Part shown: piece by piece, positions 24,459-32,449 of the stretch | Layout: each line of letters opens with the position of its first letter | How positions within the stretch are numbered: position 1 is the stretch's first letter | Assembly (NCBI RefSeq): GCF_021166585.1 | Contig: NZ_JAJOZE010000003.1 | Coordinates: 186,001-250,000 of the forward strand | DNA length: 64,000 nt | Direction: 5' to 3' | Origin: Metabacillus kandeliae | GTDB lineage: Bacteria; Bacillota; Bacilli; Bacillales; Bacillaceae | Made by a program: the position numbers and the translations under genes | The notes under the pieces: model-generated | The model's input: the letters and a program-made list of their open reading frames with translations, nothing else | Database searches by the model: none | Told to the model about the DNA's origin: nothing

Positions 24459-25328
24459 TTAAACCCTGTATTTTCCGGGCGGCTGCCCTGTCCGCTTTTT
24501 AAACGCCTTTGAGAAATGGTGGATGTCTGCAAAGCCGCAGTATTCCGCTATTTCCTCCTGGGAAAGCATGGAGGTTTGCAGCAGCTCAATGGCATGCTGG
24601 ATCCTCATTTCCAGCAAATATTGATGCGGTGCCTGCCTGTATTTTTCTTTAAAAACGGCACTGAATCTGGAGGGGGAAAGGCTCGCTTTCTGTGCCATAT
24701 CTTTGATGGTCAGGTTTTCGCTCAAGTTTAAAGAAAAGTAGGAGGGAATCCAGTCCAGTGTTCCGGCGTAATCCCCTTGAGCCGGTTCAAGGGAGTTATG
24801 ATCAGCCAGGATAGACATCACAAGCTCTGCTGCTTCCTGCTGCATCTGAAGCTGGTTCAGCGGATCCCGCTTATGCCAGCCGCCAACAAGTCTCAGGAAC
24901 TGTTCCCTGAATTTCAGCGGGTTTTTCGGCTTTAACCGGACAGGCACCTGGATGCCGGCCAGCTCATTCAGGCTGGGCTGCAGGTACTCCTTATAGGGAG
25001 CGAGATTGACCTGTCCCGGTTTTGTTGGAAAGCTTTGTTCTCTATAGCTGCTGTAAAAGAAATCAAGGTGCAGAAACGGCGTCATTGTATCTGTTAAGCC
25101 CTCCAGCACTGTTAAACACCCGGGCTGAATCAGGCAAAATTCGCCTTCCTCAAAATCATGCGGCTCCTTCTCTACCCAAAAGCGGCAGCGGCCTTTCATC
25201 ACAAAAATCAAGAGATAATCCAGCAGCCTGCGTTCAGGAAAACGCCACGGCTTGCGCTCTGCCATGTCCCCCTCCCTGATAAACGGAAGCAGCGGCTGCA
25301 CTTGCAGCAGTTCAGATAGTGTTGGCAT
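24459..25328 (-). CDS. AraC-family transcriptional regulator, 289 aa
   Basis: The N-terminal cupin-like sensor (about 1-150) includes LLIFVMKGRCRFWVE and the EGEFCLIQPG turn. The C-terminal double HTH has ENLTIKDMAQKASLSPSRFS and SQEEIAEYCGFADIHHFSKA, followed by FKKRTGQPPGKYR, the hallmark of AraC/XylS proteins. The ATG at 25328 has GGTGAGAGG upstream; the TTG ten codons earlier has no site. Divergent from the TIM-barrel/PhyH pair, which it probably controls. A TGC-TATAAT extended -10 lies at 25404-25412. Confidence 0.92.
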   Translation of the reverse strand: MPTLSELLQVQPLLPFIREGDMAERKPWRFPERRLLDYLLIFVMKGRCRFWVEKEPHDFEEGEFCLIQPGCLTVLEGLTDTMTPFLHLDFFYSSYREQSFPTKPGQVNLAPYKEYLQPSLNELAGIQVPVRLKPKNPLKFREQFLRLVGGWHKRDPLNQLQMQQEAAELVMSILADHNSLEPAQGDYAGTLDWIPSYFSLNLSENLTIKDMAQKASLSPSRFSAVFKEKYRQAPHQYLLEMRIQHAIELLQTSMLSQEEIAEYCGFADIHHFSKAFKKRTGQPPGKYRV

Positions 25329-25360
25329 CCTCTCACCTAACTCAGTTGTTTTTGACAAAT

Positions 25361-25375
25361 AAGTAAACGCTTTCT
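25361..25375. promoter_or_regulatory. cre-like site between araC-type gene and TIM-barrel gene
   Basis: The minus-strand sequence CAGAAAGCGTTTACT differs from the cre consensus only at its first two positions. It lies in the shared divergent region. TTGACA at 25352-25357 is close by, but I could not find a matching -10 for it. Confidence 0.55.
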
Positions 25376-25456
25376 GACAAAGCGGTTTTCTGTCTTTTCT
25401 TTTATTATAGCACTAACAAGCAGCTGCACGATATGAAAAACGAGGTGATAAACAGC

Positions 25457-26335
25457 GTGCTTTCAGCAAATGACAAGTCAAAGGATCAGCCAAAACTTGT
25501 GATTCAGCAATCTATGTGGGCAATGAAGCTGTATGGGGATTATGACCAGGAGTGGTCTCTCGAGAAGAAGTTTGAACAAATGGCACACGCAGGCTTTGAA
25601 GGAGTTTTTGCAGGCCTTCCCGCTAAAAACGAAGAAAAATTATGGCGGCGACTGATGGAGGAATACTCTTTTCATTTTGGCTTGGAGTCTTTCCCTGAAA
25701 CGGCCGAAGATTTACGGGAGCTATTGAAAAAGGCAGCAGACCATGACGTTCTGTACGTCAATGCACAGGTGCCCGATGGCTTCACTATTGGAGAACCTGC
25801 CATCTCCCGCCTTCAGGAATTAATGGCCGAAGCTGATTCCTTTGGTATCCCGCTTTTCATCGAAACCCATCGCGGCCGGATTACTCAGGATTTAATCAGG
25901 ACGGCAGGCTATGTGTCAGCCCTGCCAGATCTAAGATTAACAATAGACTTATCCCATTACGTTCTGGCTGGTGAGATGACAGATTTTACAATAGCTGATC
26001 CCTACTTTGATCAGCTTCTGAAGCGCACCTCATGTCTTCATGGCAGAATTACAAACGGCCAGCAGGTGCAGATTGATGTTGGTAATGGAGATCATCCGAT
26101 GGTAGAACCATTTCAACAGTATTGGCAAAGGGGAATGCAGTATTGGCGGAATCAGGCAGGCAGCGGCGATGTGCTTCCCTTTGTCTGCGAGATCGGCCAC
26201 CACTACGCTGTCACACCTAATTTTCAGCCTAGCTGTTCATGGAACGAAATTTCAGACCGCTGGAAGCAGTCTCTTGTAATGAAAAAAATTGCCGAACAGG
26301 CGTGGGACAAAACAAAGGAGGAACAAAAGGTATGA
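25457..26335 (+). CDS. Sugar phosphate isomerase/epimerase-like TIM-barrel protein, 292 aa
   Basis: Xylose-isomerase-like/AP-endonuclease-2 barrel. Candidate metal ligands are the E of IETHRG and the D and H of TIDLSHYV near residues 145-170; CEIGHHY lies near the C-terminal end. GTG at 25457 is preferred because GAGGTGA lies 6-7 bases upstream; an ATG at 25433 lacks a site. Overlaps the dioxygenase start by 4 bases. Such pairs occur in inositol, sugar-acid and phosphonate metabolism; the substrate is not readable here. Confidence 0.82.
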   Translation: MLSANDKSKDQPKLVIQQSMWAMKLYGDYDQEWSLEKKFEQMAHAGFEGVFAGLPAKNEEKLWRRLMEEYSFHFGLESFPETAEDLRELLKKAADHDVLYVNAQVPDGFTIGEPAISRLQELMAEADSFGIPLFIETHRGRITQDLIRTAGYVSALPDLRLTIDLSHYVLAGEMTDFTIADPYFDQLLKRTSCLHGRITNGQQVQIDVGNGDHPMVEPFQQYWQRGMQYWRNQAGSGDVLPFVCEIGHHYAVTPNFQPSCSWNEISDRWKQSLVMKKIAEQAWDKTKEEQKV

Positions 26336-27153
26336 CACAGGTAAAACTGCCAGAGCTTACTGATTTGTACACATTGGAAGAAAGCCAGATTGAGGGCTAC
26401 CAGAAAAACGGCCACATCCTGCTTCGGGATGTCGCTGCACAGGAAGAAATCCAGGCGTATGAACCCATCATTTCGGAAAAAGTAAAAGAGCTGAACTACC
26501 ATGACAAGCCGATTGATCAGCGTGATACATATGGCAAGGCCTTTATCCAGATCGGCAACGTGTGGCAGCACAGTGAAGACGTGCAGCGCTTTGTCCTCGC
26601 CAAGCGGTTTGCCAAAATTGCCGCAGATTTGCTCGGTGTTGACAGCGTCAGAATCTATCATGACCAGGCACTATATAAAGAGCCCGGCGGCGGACACACG
26701 CCATGGCACCAGGATCAGATTTACTGGCCGCTTGATACCGACAAAACAATTACCATGTGGATGCCGCTTGTCCCTGTTTCAGAAGAAGTCGGCTCAATGA
26801 CCTTTGCTTCAGAATCCCATAAGCTCGGCTATATCAACAAAATGGTCATCTCAGACGAATCCCACCGCACACTAAAGGAATTCATCGAAGGCAAAGGCTT
26901 CGACACCGTCACTTACGGCAGCATGAACGCAGGAGACGCCACCTTCCATGCCGGCTGGACGCTTCACTCTGCCCCGGGCAACCCAACCGAAGATATGCGC
27001 AAGGTGATGACCGTGATCTATTACGCAGACGGCACAAAGGTTGCTGAGCCTGACAGCAATGCCAGGAAAGGCGACCTTAACCAGTGGCTCCCTGGATTGA
27101 AGGGCGGGGATTTGGCTGCTACGGATTTGAATCCGGTTGTTTATAAAAAATAG
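26332..27153 (+). CDS. Phytanoyl-CoA dioxygenase (PhyH) family protein, 273 aa
   Basis: Non-haem Fe(II)/2-oxoglutarate oxygenase. The iron triad is H126 and D128 (PWHQDQIYW) plus H212 (GWTLHSAPGN); R223 is placed to bind 2-oxoglutarate. ATG at 26332 follows AAAGGAGGA by 9 bases and overlaps the upstream stop (ATGA), so translation is probably coupled. Length is normal for the family. It presumably hydroxylates the same small molecule handled by the TIM-barrel protein. Terminated by a strong hairpin. Confidence 0.9.
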   Translation: MTQVKLPELTDLYTLEESQIEGYQKNGHILLRDVAAQEEIQAYEPIISEKVKELNYHDKPIDQRDTYGKAFIQIGNVWQHSEDVQRFVLAKRFAKIAADLLGVDSVRIYHDQALYKEPGGGHTPWHQDQIYWPLDTDKTITMWMPLVPVSEEVGSMTFASESHKLGYINKMVISDESHRTLKEFIEGKGFDTVTYGSMNAGDATFHAGWTLHSAPGNPTEDMRKVMTVIYYADGTKVAEPDSNARKGDLNQWLPGLKGGDLAATDLNPVVYKK

Positions 27154-27157
27154 CAGG

Positions 27158-27186
27158 AAGCCAGCCTGATAGGGGCTGGCTTTATT
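27158..27186 (+). terminator. Intrinsic terminator after PhyH gene
   Basis: AAGCCAGCC (27158-27166) pairs with GGCTGGCTT (27174-27182), followed by TATT. Confidence 0.8.
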
Positions 27187-27246
27187 GGAAGGATCCCCCT
27201 ATTTATTGTTGAATATATAGTTAACTAATAATAGGCGGAGTGACAT

Positions 27247-27528
27247 ATGAACTTTATTAAACGGCTTTTCAGAAAAACTAATCAGCAGACAATCAGCAAT
27301 CTGATCGTGTATACCATCGTTATATTCGCGATAGAATTTTTCCCCCGTGAAATAATTCGAAAAAGCATTACCACTTTTCTCCTGTATATCTCGCTGATTA
27401 TTGCTGTCGCTCTGCTGCTTGGGCGGCTGGTTGAGTATTTATTAAGAGAGAAAAACAAAGAAATTGGAATTCACTATTTTGTTTTATCTATGGCAGTTGT
27501 CGTTACATTGGCGATGGTATTCAGATAG
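27247..27528 (+). CDS. Small membrane protein, 93 aa, unknown
   Basis: The basic N-terminus MNFIKRLFRKTN is followed by three hydrophobic spans at about 18-33, 42-60 and 75-92, with a charged LREKNKE loop before the last. The ATG has GGCGGAGTG 6 bases upstream. A bidirectional terminator follows. No family recognised. Confidence 0.7.
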   Translation: MNFIKRLFRKTNQQTISNLIVYTIVIFAIEFFPREIIRKSITTFLLYISLIIAVALLLGRLVEYLLREKNKEIGIHYFVLSMAVVVTLAMVFR

Positions 27529-27531
27529 AAA

Positions 27532-27556
27532 AAGATCCGGCAGCCGCCGGATCTTC
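27532..27556. terminator. Bidirectional intrinsic terminator
   Basis: AAGATCCGGC (27532-27541) and GCCGGATCTT (27546-27555) form a 10-bp stem with a 4-base loop. It serves the convergent small membrane protein and MFS genes. Confidence 0.85.
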
Positions 27557-28771
27557 TTATTTATTCGGAGAAAGCTTCACAGCTGACCCCTTTTGAACGA
27601 GTAATAGATAAGACGCCAATGCCAAAAAGCTTGCCGAGAAAATCACAATTCCCATCGGAATCGCGGAATATTCCCCTGCAACTCCGACAAGCGGAGCTGT
27701 GACAGAGCCCAGGATGAAAGGCAGCAGTCCCAAAAGCGCTGAAGCACTTCCTGCGATATGTCCCTGCGAATCCATCGCAAGGGAAAAAGAGGTTGTGGAA
27801 ATGATTCCAATAGACGAAACCAAAAAGAAGATCGGAATGGCAACGGCAATTAGCGGTGCTTTTAGCAGAAGCGCAATAAGCAAAGCGGCGCCTGCCGTAT
27901 TGGAAATGAGCAGTCCGATTTTCAGGAACGTCTGATCTGGAATCACGTCTGTTAAACGGCCGACGAGCTGGCTGCCGATGATCAGGGCAACACCATTAAT
28001 CCCGAACAGCAGACTGAAGGTTTGAGGCGATACGCCGTAAATGTTTTGATAAACAAAGGGAATGCCGGAAACGTAAGCAAAAATGCCGGCAATGATAAAG
28101 CCCTGTGTCAGCGCATAGCCGGCAAATTGCCGGTCTTTAATTAATGACTTGAAGTTCTTTAGGATCTGCGGCAGATTGCTGGCAACCCGTTCTTCCTTAT
28201 GCAGCGTTTCTTCAAGCTTTGCTGTGACAATTAAAAATAGCACCAGGCCCACACAGGCAAGCACGATGAAAACGCCTGACCAATTCGTAAAGGTCAGCAC
28301 ACTGCCTCCGGCAATCGGTGCGACAATCGGACCAAGGTTCCCGACGAGCATCAGCAGTGCAAAAAACTTCGTCAATTCCTTGCCCCTGTAAAGATCTCTG
28401 ACGATCGCCCTTGAAATAACAAGCCCTCCGGCTGCGGAAAATCCCTGCAGCAGCCTTGCTGCAATAAACACATAGATGGTCGGCGAAAAAGAGCAGGCAA
28501 GAGAAGCAAGCAAATACAAGATAAGAAAGATGAGCAGCGGCTTCCTGCGGCCAAGCACATCGCTCATAGGGCCGATCACCAATTGCCCAAGACCAAGCCC
28601 TAAGAGACAGCTTGTCAGACTGATCTGGACGAGGGAGGCCTGTGTCTGATAATCCTCCACAATAGAAGGGAATGATGGCAAATACATATCAATTGTAAAA
28701 GGACCGAGCAAACCGAGTGATCCTAATAAAAGGGCAAGCTGGAGACGTTTTGACCCTGTTAATTTATTCAT
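27557..28771 (-). CDS. Bcr/CflA-family multidrug efflux MFS transporter, 404 aa
   Basis: Twelve-span proton-coupled exporter. Motif A appears as GPMSDVLGRRKPLL between spans 2 and 3. FTIDMYLPSFP in the first span region and ARLLQGFSAAGGLVISRAIVRD in span 4-5 are characteristic of the Bcr/CflA (DHA1) branch. Length and span count are complete. RBS GAAAGGCGG precedes the ATG. Stands alone between the PhyH unit and GH125. Substrates unknown; relatives export chloramphenicol, bicyclomycin or cysteine. Confidence 0.9.
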   Translation of the reverse strand: MNKLTGSKRLQLALLLGSLGLLGPFTIDMYLPSFPSIVEDYQTQASLVQISLTSCLLGLGLGQLVIGPMSDVLGRRKPLLIFLILYLLASLACSFSPTIYVFIAARLLQGFSAAGGLVISRAIVRDLYRGKELTKFFALLMLVGNLGPIVAPIAGGSVLTFTNWSGVFIVLACVGLVLFLIVTAKLEETLHKEERVASNLPQILKNFKSLIKDRQFAGYALTQGFIIAGIFAYVSGIPFVYQNIYGVSPQTFSLLFGINGVALIIGSQLVGRLTDVIPDQTFLKIGLLISNTAGAALLIALLLKAPLIAVAIPIFFLVSSIGIISTTSFSLAMDSQGHIAGSASALLGLLPFILGSVTAPLVGVAGEYSAIPMGIVIFSASFLALASYLLLVQKGSAVKLSPNK

Positions 28772-28847
28772 TATTTCCGCCTTTCTAAAATAGCAAAATC
28801 CAAAACTGGAAATTTATTATATCGTTTCTTTCTTCAGATAACAAAGA

Positions 28848-28875
28848 GAAAGGCCCGAAGCCAAGCCTGCGGGCA
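28848..28875 (-). terminator. Weak terminator after GH125 gene
   Basis: GCCCG (28853-28857) and CGGGC (28870-28874) form a short stem with a 12-base loop and only CCTTTCTCTTT beyond it on the minus strand. Confidence 0.4.
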
Positions 28876-28920
28876 CTAACTTTATCATTTATGTGAAAAA
28901 TGGGCTGATTATTCATTTAA

Positions 28921-30216
28921 TCAAACGTTTAATTGAAGTCCCAATCCGCACTCCTCCATCACCAATTCGCTGAAAAGAGCGTTGGCCCATGAAAACCACG
29001 GCCGCGTGAACTCATAGGGATTATCTGCAGAAAAGCCTTCATGCATCACACCTGTATCCGCATCTGTCGCTTCTAAAATATCAAGAATTTTTTCCCTTTC
29101 CTCCCTGGAGCTTGCCGTCAGTCCCTGCATCGCAAGCGCAATGTGCCAGATATAGCCTTCAGGAGTATGAGGGCTGCCGATCCCGCTTGCCGCTTTCCCC
29201 TCATAATAATAAGGATTTTCCTTGCTTAAAATAAACCTTCTAGTATTTTGATAGATCGGGTCATGAACGTCCCTGTAGCCAAGGTAAGGAATGGACAGCA
29301 GGCTCGGAACATTGGCATCATCCATGAAATGGTTATGGCCCATTCCGTCTGTTTCGTACACATAGATGGATCCATACTGCTCATGCTCGGTAATCCCGTA
29401 TGATTCAATGCCTCCTTCAATTTGCTCGCACAAATCATGGGCACGCTGCGCCAGTGCTGTATCGCTGAATACCTCTTCTGCGATCTGCTTAATGTAGCCA
29501 AGCACAACCGTTGCAAACATATTGGATGGAACGAGATAGCCATATACACAGGCATCATCGCTCGGTCTGAAGCCTGACCAAGTCATGCCTGTCGGCTCAG
29601 CAAAGCTGCCTTTCCCCTCCCGTGTGAGCGAATCGATCGCAGGGGCTCCCGGCCTTTCAAACGTATAAGGAGAATTGGCTTCATGGTCCTGCTCTGTAAT
29701 CCATACATCGATGATTGTTCCAGCTGCTGCAAGGAACGTTTCATTTAAATGGTCCGTCCTGCCGGATGCCTTCCATAAAAGGTAGCTCAGCTGCAGCGGA
29801 TAGCATAAGGAATCAATTTCATACTTGCGCTCCCAAACATGCGGGTGCATCTCTGTTTGATCAGACTGATGCCCATGGCCGTTCTCTTCCTCATTGAACG
29901 CATTGGCATATGGATCCAGCAGCACAAACTGCAGCTGCCGCTCGACCAAACCGCTGATGAGCTCATAAAAATGCTCATCCTCTCTCGCAAGGGAAAGATA
30001 AGGCCTAATCTGGCACGCGGAATCCCTCAGCCACATTGCGGGGATGTCCCCGGTAATAATGAAAGTGGTGCCATCCTGAAGCCTCTTAATCGTTGTTTGA
30101 TATGTATTGGAAAAGCACTTTTCAAACATAGCCGCCAATTTCGGACGGTGTGCCATTTTTTGCTGAACCTGGGCAATCATGTCTTTTATTGATTGCGGCA
30201 GAGCTGTATCGTTCAT
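28921..30216 (-). CDS. GH125 exo-alpha-1,6-mannosidase, 431 aa
   Basis: Metal-independent inverting alpha-mannosidase (formerly DUF1237). Characteristic stretches are GDIPAMWLRDSACQIRPY at ~58-75, ERKYEIDSLCYPLQLSY, GMTWSGFRPSDDACVYGY, MDDANVPSLLSIPYLGY and the C-terminal RPWFSWANALFSELV. No signal peptide. The ATG at 30216 follows AGGGGTG by 7 bases. Transcribed separately from the GH38 operon but logically coupled: GH38 and GH125 enzymes work together on N-glycan mannose in streptococci and clostridia. A 13-bp direct repeat lies upstream. Confidence 0.93.
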   Translation of the reverse strand: MNDTALPQSIKDMIAQVQQKMAHRPKLAAMFEKCFSNTYQTTIKRLQDGTTFIITGDIPAMWLRDSACQIRPYLSLAREDEHFYELISGLVERQLQFVLLDPYANAFNEEENGHGHQSDQTEMHPHVWERKYEIDSLCYPLQLSYLLWKASGRTDHLNETFLAAAGTIIDVWITEQDHEANSPYTFERPGAPAIDSLTREGKGSFAEPTGMTWSGFRPSDDACVYGYLVPSNMFATVVLGYIKQIAEEVFSDTALAQRAHDLCEQIEGGIESYGITEHEQYGSIYVYETDGMGHNHFMDDANVPSLLSIPYLGYRDVHDPIYQNTRRFILSKENPYYYEGKAASGIGSPHTPEGYIWHIALAMQGLTASSREEREKILDILEATDADTGVMHEGFSADNPYEFTRPWFSWANALFSELVMEECGLGLQLNV

Positions 30217-30252
30217 TTTCCACACCCCTATTTATAAAACTGTCCCTCACTT

Positions 30253-30278
30253 AATCTTACACATAAATCTTACACATA
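30253..30278. repeat. Perfect tandem 13-bp direct repeat
   Basis: AATCTTACACATA occurs twice without a gap in the divergent region upstream of GH125. On the minus strand each copy contains TGTGTAAGAT, which also resembles an extended -10. It may be an operator or a duplicated promoter element. Confidence 0.6.
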
Positions 30279-30316
30279 ATAGAGAGTTTACGGAAAATAA
30301 ATGGCTTAATTAAATT

Positions 30317-30345
30317 TTTACAATATATGGACATTATAGTATAGT
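30317..30345 (+). promoter_or_regulatory. SigA-type promoter
   Basis: TTTACA (30317-30322), 17-bp spacer, TATAGT (30340-30345), about 45 bases before the ATG of the 278-aa gene. Confidence 0.7.
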
Positions 30346-30390
30346 TAAAACATAGGTAAAAAGAACTAATATTAGTAAGGAGATTTTATC

Positions 30391-31227
30391 ATGGGATTTT
30401 TAAAAGGATTAGGTGAAGGTGCCGGCTGGCTTGTTGGAGGGGTTACTGGCGGAATTATTAAAGGCATTGGCGAAGCGACCGGCTCAAAATTCATCCAGGA
30501 AGTTGGAGATGGCGTTAAACAATCAACCGAGTTTGCAGGGAAGCAGCTTGGAAATGTTGCTGAAGGAGTCTGGAATGTAGGAAGCGGTTTAATTTCAAAA
30601 GACGAAGAAAAAATAGACCAAGGATTTGGTGACTTAGGAGAAGGAATTGGAAACACAGCGTCGGCAGTCGGCAAAGGAATCACTCAAACCGTTAAGAATG
30701 TGGGAAGCGTAGCAGGCGGACTGATAGATGGCGATGAAACGCGCTGGAAAGAGGGCGCCCGTAATTTAGGTAAAACGGCGGCAATCGGAGCATTAGGTGT
30801 TTCAGTATTGGATTTTGCTGATATTGTTGACGTTAATGGAGCTGAATCCGATGCAGTGGAACACACTTCCTCAACTGCTTCAGATTTGGATGAGGCACAT
30901 GCAGATCATCATTTTGTACAGCCTCATGAAAGAACCCTAGCAAGCGGCCAAACTATTTGGGTTGACGGTGATGGAGATACCAGCGCTGACCGTACAGCCG
31001 AACAGGGCGGCGGCTTTATACAATCCAACCCAGGATCTCTTCAGGATGATGCTTCAGAGAATGAAAATAATCCAGGGAACCATTATGTACATCCACATGA
31101 AAGAACTCTGGCAAGCGGCCGGACAATTTGGGTAGATGGCGATGGAGATTCTACTATTGACCATACTGCTGAACAAGGTGGCGGCTGGGTTCAGAGCAAC
31201 CCTGACCGTTCAGTCAGCAATACTTAA
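30391..31227 (+). CDS. Glycine-rich protein with duplicated PHERT/WVDGDGD module, 278 aa
   Basis: No known family recognised. Residues 1-145 are glycine-rich with amphipathic helical segments (GEGAGWLVGGVTGGIIKGIG, VGKGITQTVKNVGSVAGG), suggestive of membrane-active or colicin-like helices. No cleavable signal peptide is seen. An acidic linker follows. Two near-identical modules begin at ~173 and ~230, each reading HPHERTLASG-TIWVDGDGD then TAEQGGG-QSNP. They are 57 residues apart. Such DGDGD motifs may bind calcium (inference). Own promoter, AGGAG site and terminator; monocistronic. Confidence 0.75.
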   Translation: MGFLKGLGEGAGWLVGGVTGGIIKGIGEATGSKFIQEVGDGVKQSTEFAGKQLGNVAEGVWNVGSGLISKDEEKIDQGFGDLGEGIGNTASAVGKGITQTVKNVGSVAGGLIDGDETRWKEGARNLGKTAAIGALGVSVLDFADIVDVNGAESDAVEHTSSTASDLDEAHADHHFVQPHERTLASGQTIWVDGDGDTSADRTAEQGGGFIQSNPGSLQDDASENENNPGNHYVHPHERTLASGRTIWVDGDGDSTIDHTAEQGGGWVQSNPDRSVSNT

Positions 31228-31239
31228 TATATGGCGTTC

Positions 31240-31262
31240 AACCCCTTGTAAAAGGGGTTTTA
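31240..31262 (+). terminator. Intrinsic terminator
   Basis: AACCCCTT (31240-31247) pairs with AAGGGGTT (31252-31259), followed by TTATT. Confidence 0.85.
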
Positions 31263-31343
31263 TTGTTAGCATCAGTGATATCCCCCTTGAAAGACGCTGC
31301 CATTAGGATTAACCTATATAGTAAAAAGAAAGAAGTCCTTCCA

Positions 31344-31466
31344 TTGAAAAGAACGATCCTTCTATTTGCTTCCCTGATCATCGCCTGCTCACTCGGACAT
31401 CAAATTAACGGAGGTTATCGCGATCCGCGTCATTCCCGGATGAAATTTTTCCGTTTGAAATTGTAG
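31344..31466 (+). CDS. Possible 40-aa secreted or membrane peptide
   Basis: TTG-started frame with KRTILLFASLIIACSLGHQ at its N-terminus, resembling a signal peptide with a possible lipobox (IIAC), then a basic tail. The ribosome binding site (AAAGAAG) is weak. It might be a degraded lipoprotein gene. Confidence 0.3.
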   Translation: MKRTILLFASLIIACSLGHQINGGYRDPRHSRMKFFRLKL

Positions 31467-31498
31467 CTTGCACTTCTTTATTAAGAACAGCTTCCTTT

Positions 31499-31527
31499 GA
31501 AAAATACCAGCCTTTTGCGTTGGCTGG
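31499..31527 (-). terminator. Terminator of ssb
   Basis: CCAGCC (31507-31512) and GGCTGG (31522-31527) form a stem. On the minus strand it is followed by TATTTTT. Confidence 0.65.
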
Positions 31528-31585
31528 CAAGAATGAGGGGAACCTGGGGATGTGATTGATTCTCTGTAAGAGGGGATTTAAGGGG

Positions 31586-31927
31586 TTATACTTCCGCGAG
31601 CTCTCGCGGTTTTCCGCTCATAAAGCGGACAGAGTCTGCCACAACTTCAGTGACATACACTCTTTTTCCTTCTGTAGATTCATAATGGCGGGTTTGAATG
31701 CGGCCTGTAACGCCGACGATGGAGCCTTTGCGGCAGTAGTTCGCGGTATTTTCAGCCGTTTTGCGCCAAATTGTACAGTTCACAAAATCCGTATCAATTT
31801 CGCCCGCAGCATTTTTAAAATTCCGGCTGACAGCAAGGGTAATGTTGGACACCGGTGACCCGTCAGCTAAATATTTCAGTTCCGGATCTCTCGTCAGTCT
31901 TCCAACAAGGGTGACATGGTTGATCAC
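31586..31927 (-). CDS. ssbB: Single-stranded DNA-binding protein (SsbB-like), 113 aa
   Basis: OB-fold SSB with INHVTLVGRLTRDPELKYL, DFVNCTIWRKTAENTANYC, KGSIVGVTGRIQTRHYE and VTEVVADSVRFM. The GTG at 31927 has GAGAGGAGG upstream and gives 113 residues, the length of B. subtilis SsbB. The acidic C-terminal tail with DDDLPF, by which replicative SsbA recruits partners, is absent. That fits the competence-linked SsbB/YwpH form. Location near ywpF and fabZ agrees with the B. subtilis ywp region. The symbol rests on length and context. Confidence 0.9.
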   Translation of the reverse strand: MINHVTLVGRLTRDPELKYLADGSPVSNITLAVSRNFKNAAGEIDTDFVNCTIWRKTAENTANYCRKGSIVGVTGRIQTRHYESTEGKRVYVTEVVADSVRFMSGKPRELAEV

Positions 31928-32228
31928 GGTTAACCTCCTCTCTATCGTTCTCACAGCTATCGTAACGGAAAAGCTCCATTGGGTAAAATTAGGAAAAATA
32001 AATTTTCAGCCCTTAAAACTCTGCTTATCTATGGGATACAGGCTGTTTGATGCCCGTTTTGTCTATAACAATAGGCAATTTTAAATTTTAGAAGAATTAG
32101 AGGAAATTTACTGGGACTCTATTTTTGAAGAAAAAGAGAGGAAAATTCATGCAAAATGATTAAAAAGTGCAGTCAAGCCGGCTCTTTTTTCACTTTTTGC
32201 TCTCTTTAGAGCAGCTAGAACGGGGTTT

Positions 32229-32402
32229 ATAGGCGGGTTACGGGTTTTTATTTGCAGGTTTGGCGATTTTATATGCGGCTTTTTGGATTTTATTTGCAGG
32301 TTTTGGAAATTTATTTGCAAGTTGTTCATAAAATTTTCAGGTTCAGTCTGATATTTGCTGGTTTGCCCTATTAGTTGCGGGTTCAGCTGTTTATATGCAC
32401 CC
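32229..32402 (+). repeat. 20-21 bp periodic array, TTTATNTGCRGGTTT-like units
   Basis: Nine units with TGCAGG/TGCGGG-like cores begin at about 32233, 32254, 32275, 32296, 32317, 32337, 32357, 32377 and 32397, first 21 and later 20 bp apart. T-rich stretches separate them. The array occupies the gene-free stretch 31928-32449; I see nothing else clear in 31928-32228. Confidence 0.8.
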
Positions 32403-32411
32403 TCACAATAC

Positions 32412-32443
32412 AAAAAGCCACCCACCTCAAAAGATGAATGGCC
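32412..32443 (-). terminator. Terminator of nagZ-like gene
   Basis: On the minus strand GCCATTCATC pairs with GAGGTGGGTGGC through ten base pairs including G-U pairs, then TTTTT. Confidence 0.65.
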
Positions 32444-32449
32444 CTCAAG

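Noticed and set aside
32229-32402. CRISPR array
   Set aside because: The period is only 20-21 bp and units are degenerate without unique spacers; no cas genes in the window.
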